DNA from: Bacteroidaceae bacterium
GTDB taxonomy: Bacteria > Bacteroidota > Bacteroidia > Bacteroidales > Bacteroidaceae
NCBI GenBank assembly: GCA_902362595.1
Contig: CABIXF010000060.1
Span: 1-17,516, forward strand
Direction: 5' to 3'
DNA: 17,516 nucleotides
Part shown: positions 14,835 through 17,516 of the stretch, in pieces
How positions within the stretch are numbered: position 1 is the first letter of the stretch
How the letters are laid out: the number at the start of each line of letters is the position of its first letter
Notes under the pieces: generated by a model
The model's input: the letters and a program-made list of their open reading frames with translations, nothing else
Databases searched by the model: none
Told to the model about the DNA's origin: nothing
Program-made: the position numbers and the translations under genes

Positions 14835-15845
14835 ATGAAAGTAGCAATTGTTGGTGCAAGCGGAGCCGTAGGACAGGAGTTCCTGCGCGTGCTCGATGAA
14901 AGAAACTTCCCGGTAGATGAACTGCTGTTGTTCGGATCGTCAAGAAGCGCCGGACGAAAATACACTTTTCGCGGAAAAGAAATCGAAGTAAAACTGCTGC
15001 AGCACAACGATGATTTCAAAGGAGTTGACATTGCATTCACCTCAGCCGGTGCAGGCACTTCCAAGGAATTTGCTGAAACCATCACCAAATACGGAGCAGT
15101 GATGATTGACAATTCCAGCGCTTTCCGTATGGACAACGACATACCCTTGGTAGTTCCCGAAGTCAACGCCGCCGATGCCCTGAACCGCCCCCGCGGTATT
15201 ATTGCCAATCCGAACTGTACAACCATCCAAATGGTAGTAGCCCTGAAGGCCATCGAAAACCTCACTCACATCAAGCGTGTACACGTGGCTACTTATCAGG
15301 CAGCCAGCGGTGCCGGTGCAGCTGCCATGGACGAACTTTATGAACAATACCGTCAGGTATTGGCAGGTGAGCCTGTCAAGGTAGAGAAATTCGCCTACCA
15401 GCTGGCTTTCAACCTGATTCCTCAGATTGACGTATTCACGGACAATGGATATACAAAAGAAGAGATGAAGATGTATAACGAGACACGCAAAATCATGCAC
15501 TCTGACGTAAAGGTCAGCGCTACTTGTGTACGCGTGCCTGCTCTTCGTTCTCACTCAGAAAGCATCTGGATTGAAACGGAACGTCCGGTATCCATTGAAG
15601 AAGCCCGCGAAGCCTTTGCTCACGGAGAAGGTCTGGTGCTGATGGACAACCCGGAAAAGAAAGAATATCCGATGCCGTTGTTCCTGGCTGGAAAAGACCC
15701 TGTATATGTAGGACGTATCCGCAAGGACTTGTCTAACGAAAACGGACTGACCTTCTGGATTGTAGGCGACCAGATTAAGAAGGGTGCCGCACTCAATGCA
15801 GTACAGATTGCAGAATACCTGATTAAAGTAAAGAATATCGGATAA
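14835..15845 (+). CDS. asd: Aspartate-semialdehyde dehydrogenase
   Basis: A 336-residue cytoplasmic enzyme that reduces L-aspartyl-4-phosphate to aspartate semialdehyde with NADPH, the branch point to lysine/diaminopimelate, threonine and methionine. The Rossmann loop GASGAVGQE is at 7-15 and the phosphate/NADP region SSRSAG at 35-40. The catalytic Cys is C128 in ANPNCTT, with Q155 in YQAASGAG, R233 in CVRVP and the catalytic base H240 in RSHSE. Length and motifs are those of the short bacterial ASADH form and all catalytic residues are intact. It is monocistronic, with its own promoter and a strong terminator. Confidence 0.96.
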   Translation: MKVAIVGASGAVGQEFLRVLDERNFPVDELLLFGSSRSAGRKYTFRGKEIEVKLLQHNDDFKGVDIAFTSAGAGTSKEFAETITKYGAVMIDNSSAFRMDNDIPLVVPEVNAADALNRPRGIIANPNCTTIQMVVALKAIENLTHIKRVHVATYQAASGAGAAAMDELYEQYRQVLAGEPVKVEKFAYQLAFNLIPQIDVFTDNGYTKEEMKMYNETRKIMHSDVKVSATCVRVPALRSHSESIWIETERPVSIEEAREAFAHGEGLVLMDNPEKKEYPMPLFLAGKDPVYVGRIRKDLSNENGLTFWIVGDQIKKGAALNAVQIAEYLIKVKNIG

Positions 15846-15873
15846 CGGTTTCTTTCCTTTTTATATCATATAA

Positions 15874-15924
15874 AAAACATCGTTGACACACTTTCTGAAA
15901 TGAGTTGTCAACGATGTTTTTTTT
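15874..15924 (+). terminator. Intrinsic terminator of asd
   Basis: ACATCGTTGACA (15877-15888) pairs with TGTCAACGATGT (15906-15917), a 12-bp perfect stem extended by A/T pairs, followed by a run of eight Ts in total. It lies about 30 bp past the stop. Confidence 0.88.
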
Positions 15925-15945
15925 ATCTACAGAAACAACCTTATT

Positions 15946-15982
15946 AAAAAAGAAGGCCCTGACAGCCTCAACTGTCAGAGCC
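15946..15982 (-). terminator. Intrinsic terminator after the susD-like gene
   Basis: GGCCCTGACAG (15955-15965) pairs with CTGTCAGAGCC (15972-15982), 11 bp with one mismatch and a 6-nt loop. On the minus strand the stem is followed by TTCTTTTTT (the A-run 15946-15951). It lies 32 bp past the susD stop. Confidence 0.8.
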
Positions 15983-16014
15983 TCTTGATTCTTAATATCA
16001 GTTTTTATAATCGT

Positions 16015-17418
16015 TTAGTTAGCTGTTTCCTCATCAGCTACAGCGTCTTCCCAATTATCAAACATGAATACGCTTGCATCGTAACCATCGTATCCGTAAT
16101 TCTGGCGAAGCGGAGCACCGATATTGGCTGTAATAGCAGAGTTCGGTACCGGCCAGAACAAGTTACGTTTGTCCACACGGTAGTTCAATTCCTTGCTTGA
16201 GATAATTGAACCATGGTTAAAGATGTTATAACGTGTAGTACGTTTGTACCAGTAACTTCCACCATTCAAATCTGTACCACTCTGTTTGTCCCAAGTAGCC
16301 AGGTCGTAAGTTTCACCCCATTCATCGGGTTGACCACTCTTAGCCAAGCACCAAGAGATACGAGCCAGTTCCGGCTGACGCCATTCTTCCAGATAGAGTT
16401 CACGCGCACGTTCATCACAAATATCACCGATAGTCACTGTGGTAAACATTTTCTTGGCATTAGCACGGCGACGGATGACGTTAACATCTTCAGCTGCTCC
16501 GGTCGTATTTCCTTGATAGAACTTCGCTTCGGCACGCAGCAAGTAAGTTTCTGCCAAGCGGAACAGATACAAGTTACCGTTAGATACATTGTTACCTTTC
16601 GTAGCACCATTGAACTGGTTGGCGTTCATATTCTCCTCCGCACTCTGATCAAGGATATAAACCTTATACAACGGAGTAGGGAACCAGCTACGAATAGTAT
16701 CTGAGCAAAGCAAATCACCTTTCTTAACCAACAGCTTACCATCCGCATCATAATAATCATCCGGTGCATAAAGCATCATGTTCTGTCCATAAAAATCGGA
16801 TTCCGGATTATTGTATTTCAAATCGGTCATTTCTACCCAGTTACCTTTCTGTCGGTTATGACGCAAATCCTGCCAGTCAGTTTCGCCGTCATAATTCCAA
16901 ATTGTCTGGTTATAATGATAAGAGGTACGGAAACAACCGATACCACGACCCAGAGCACGTACCCAGTCCAAACTTGCATCATACTTCCCGTCGGCACGTG
17001 AATAGTTATACGTCGGTGAACCTAAGTTATGAGGATCACGGATAATACCATTACTCCAATGCACAGTCATGGCACGCATCAACGGATAAGAAATGAATCC
17101 TTCAGAATAATAGTTCAAAATCGGCATGATGGTTTCTGTATTCGCTGCATCAGTAATATTAACACCACGGTGCAAATCCCAAATGACGTTGCGTTCTACG
17201 GGCCAAGTATCCGGGTTACCTGAAGATACGTTTGTACCAAAAGGAGCTTGCATCAATGCCAGTCCATGGTTGTTAATCAAGTCGGTAGCCATAGCCTCAG
17301 CCTTCGCATACTCTCCTACCACCAGATAGCACTTAATAAGTAACTGCATACAAGCTTCCTGGTTCACCGTTCCGATATACCCAATTTCCTTCTGAGGAGG
17401 TACATGTTCTACAGCAAA
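16015..17418 (-). pseudogene. SusD/RagB family nutrient-binding outer membrane protein, N-terminus lost to an insertion
   Basis: The open frame covers about 467 residues of a SusD/RagB protein, the surface glycan-binding lipoprotein that partners a SusC TonB-dependent transporter. Visible are the TPR-like MQLLIKCYLVVGEYAKAEAM, the C-terminal RagB block (LYLFRLAETYLLRAEAKFYQG, DVNVIRRRANAKKM, DERARELYLEEWRQPELARI) and FWPVPNSAITANIGAPLRQNYGYDGYD near the end. The frame starts abruptly at codon 17418-17416 (FAVEHVPPQKE) right after an in-frame TGA at 17419-17421. No signal peptide, lipobox or N-terminal SusD domain is present; full-length relatives have roughly 150-200 more residues. A GTG at 17367 could only start an internal fragment. 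The upstream DNA resembles an IS end, so insertion is the likely cause. The matching susC would lie beyond the IS, outside this window. Glycan specificity cannot be told. Confidence 0.85.
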
Positions 17419-17516
17419 TCACTACTGTCCACTAAAAATGGACAAGGTTAAAAGTTAAATAAATTCGGTTCACTTGAACCATATCGGTCTTTGACATTTT
17501 TGAAATTCGATTTGTC
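17419..17516 (+). mobile_element. Putative left (5') end of an insertion sequence, cut by the window edge
   Basis: From 17419 the sequence no longer continues the SusD frame. It begins TCACTACTGTCCACTAAAAA, which matches the inverted complement of the left window end (see 1-82). It contains the palindromes TGTCCACTAAAAATGGACA (17426-17444) and GGTTCACTTGAACC (17467-17480), then an AT-rich leader with TTTGACA near 17490 that could hold the transposase promoter. No start of a transposase gene is reached. The family is not identified. The exact boundary could be a few bases off and a target duplication cannot be tested. Confidence 0.55.

Overview
The window looks like a chromosomal segment from a gut Bacteroidales, most likely Bacteroides or Phocaeicola. 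Evidence: a SusD/RagB nutrient-binding protein, several promoters with the Bacteroidetes -7 box TAnnTTTG (two with a TTG placed 20 nt upstream), no strong Shine-Dalgarno sequences, and an AAA/PD-(D/E)XK gene of a type that is abundant in this group. No rRNA, tRNA or CRISPR array was seen.

Layout. Positions 1-82 and about 17419-17516 look like the two opposite ends of one type of insertion sequence. Each end interrupts a gene: a hotdog thioesterase on the left (83-445, start codon lost) and a susD-like gene on the right (16015-17418, N-terminal part lost). Next from the left come an AAA-ATPase/PD-(D/E)XK gene (minus), a 434-bp gene-free stretch with four 21-bp tandem repeats, an AspT/YidE-type transporter (minus) and an SF1 Upf1-like helicase (minus). 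A 184-bp divergent promoter region separates the helicase from a two-gene plus-strand operon: a small ABC-type AAA ATPase and a DUF4435 (Toprim-like) protein. This pair matches the domain plan of OLD-like / PARIS (AriA-AriB) anti-phage systems and is the most interesting content of the window. A secreted Arg/Pro-rich protein follows with its own promoter.

The second half is mostly housekeeping: a CvfB-type S1 RNA-binding protein (minus), a secreted endonuclease/exonuclease/phosphatase-fold hydrolase (plus), and a tight minus-strand operon of CPA2 antiporter with universal-stress-like domains, tcdA and a LolD-type ATPase (4-bp overlap, then a 6-bp gap). After these comes aspartate-semialdehyde dehydrogenase (plus), then the truncated susD.

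Intrinsic terminators separate most convergent pairs. The two IS ends appear to be in the same orientation, so the roughly 17.3 kb between them is either a contig bounded by copies of a repeated IS or a segment flanked by direct IS repeats. The sequence alone cannot tell these apart.
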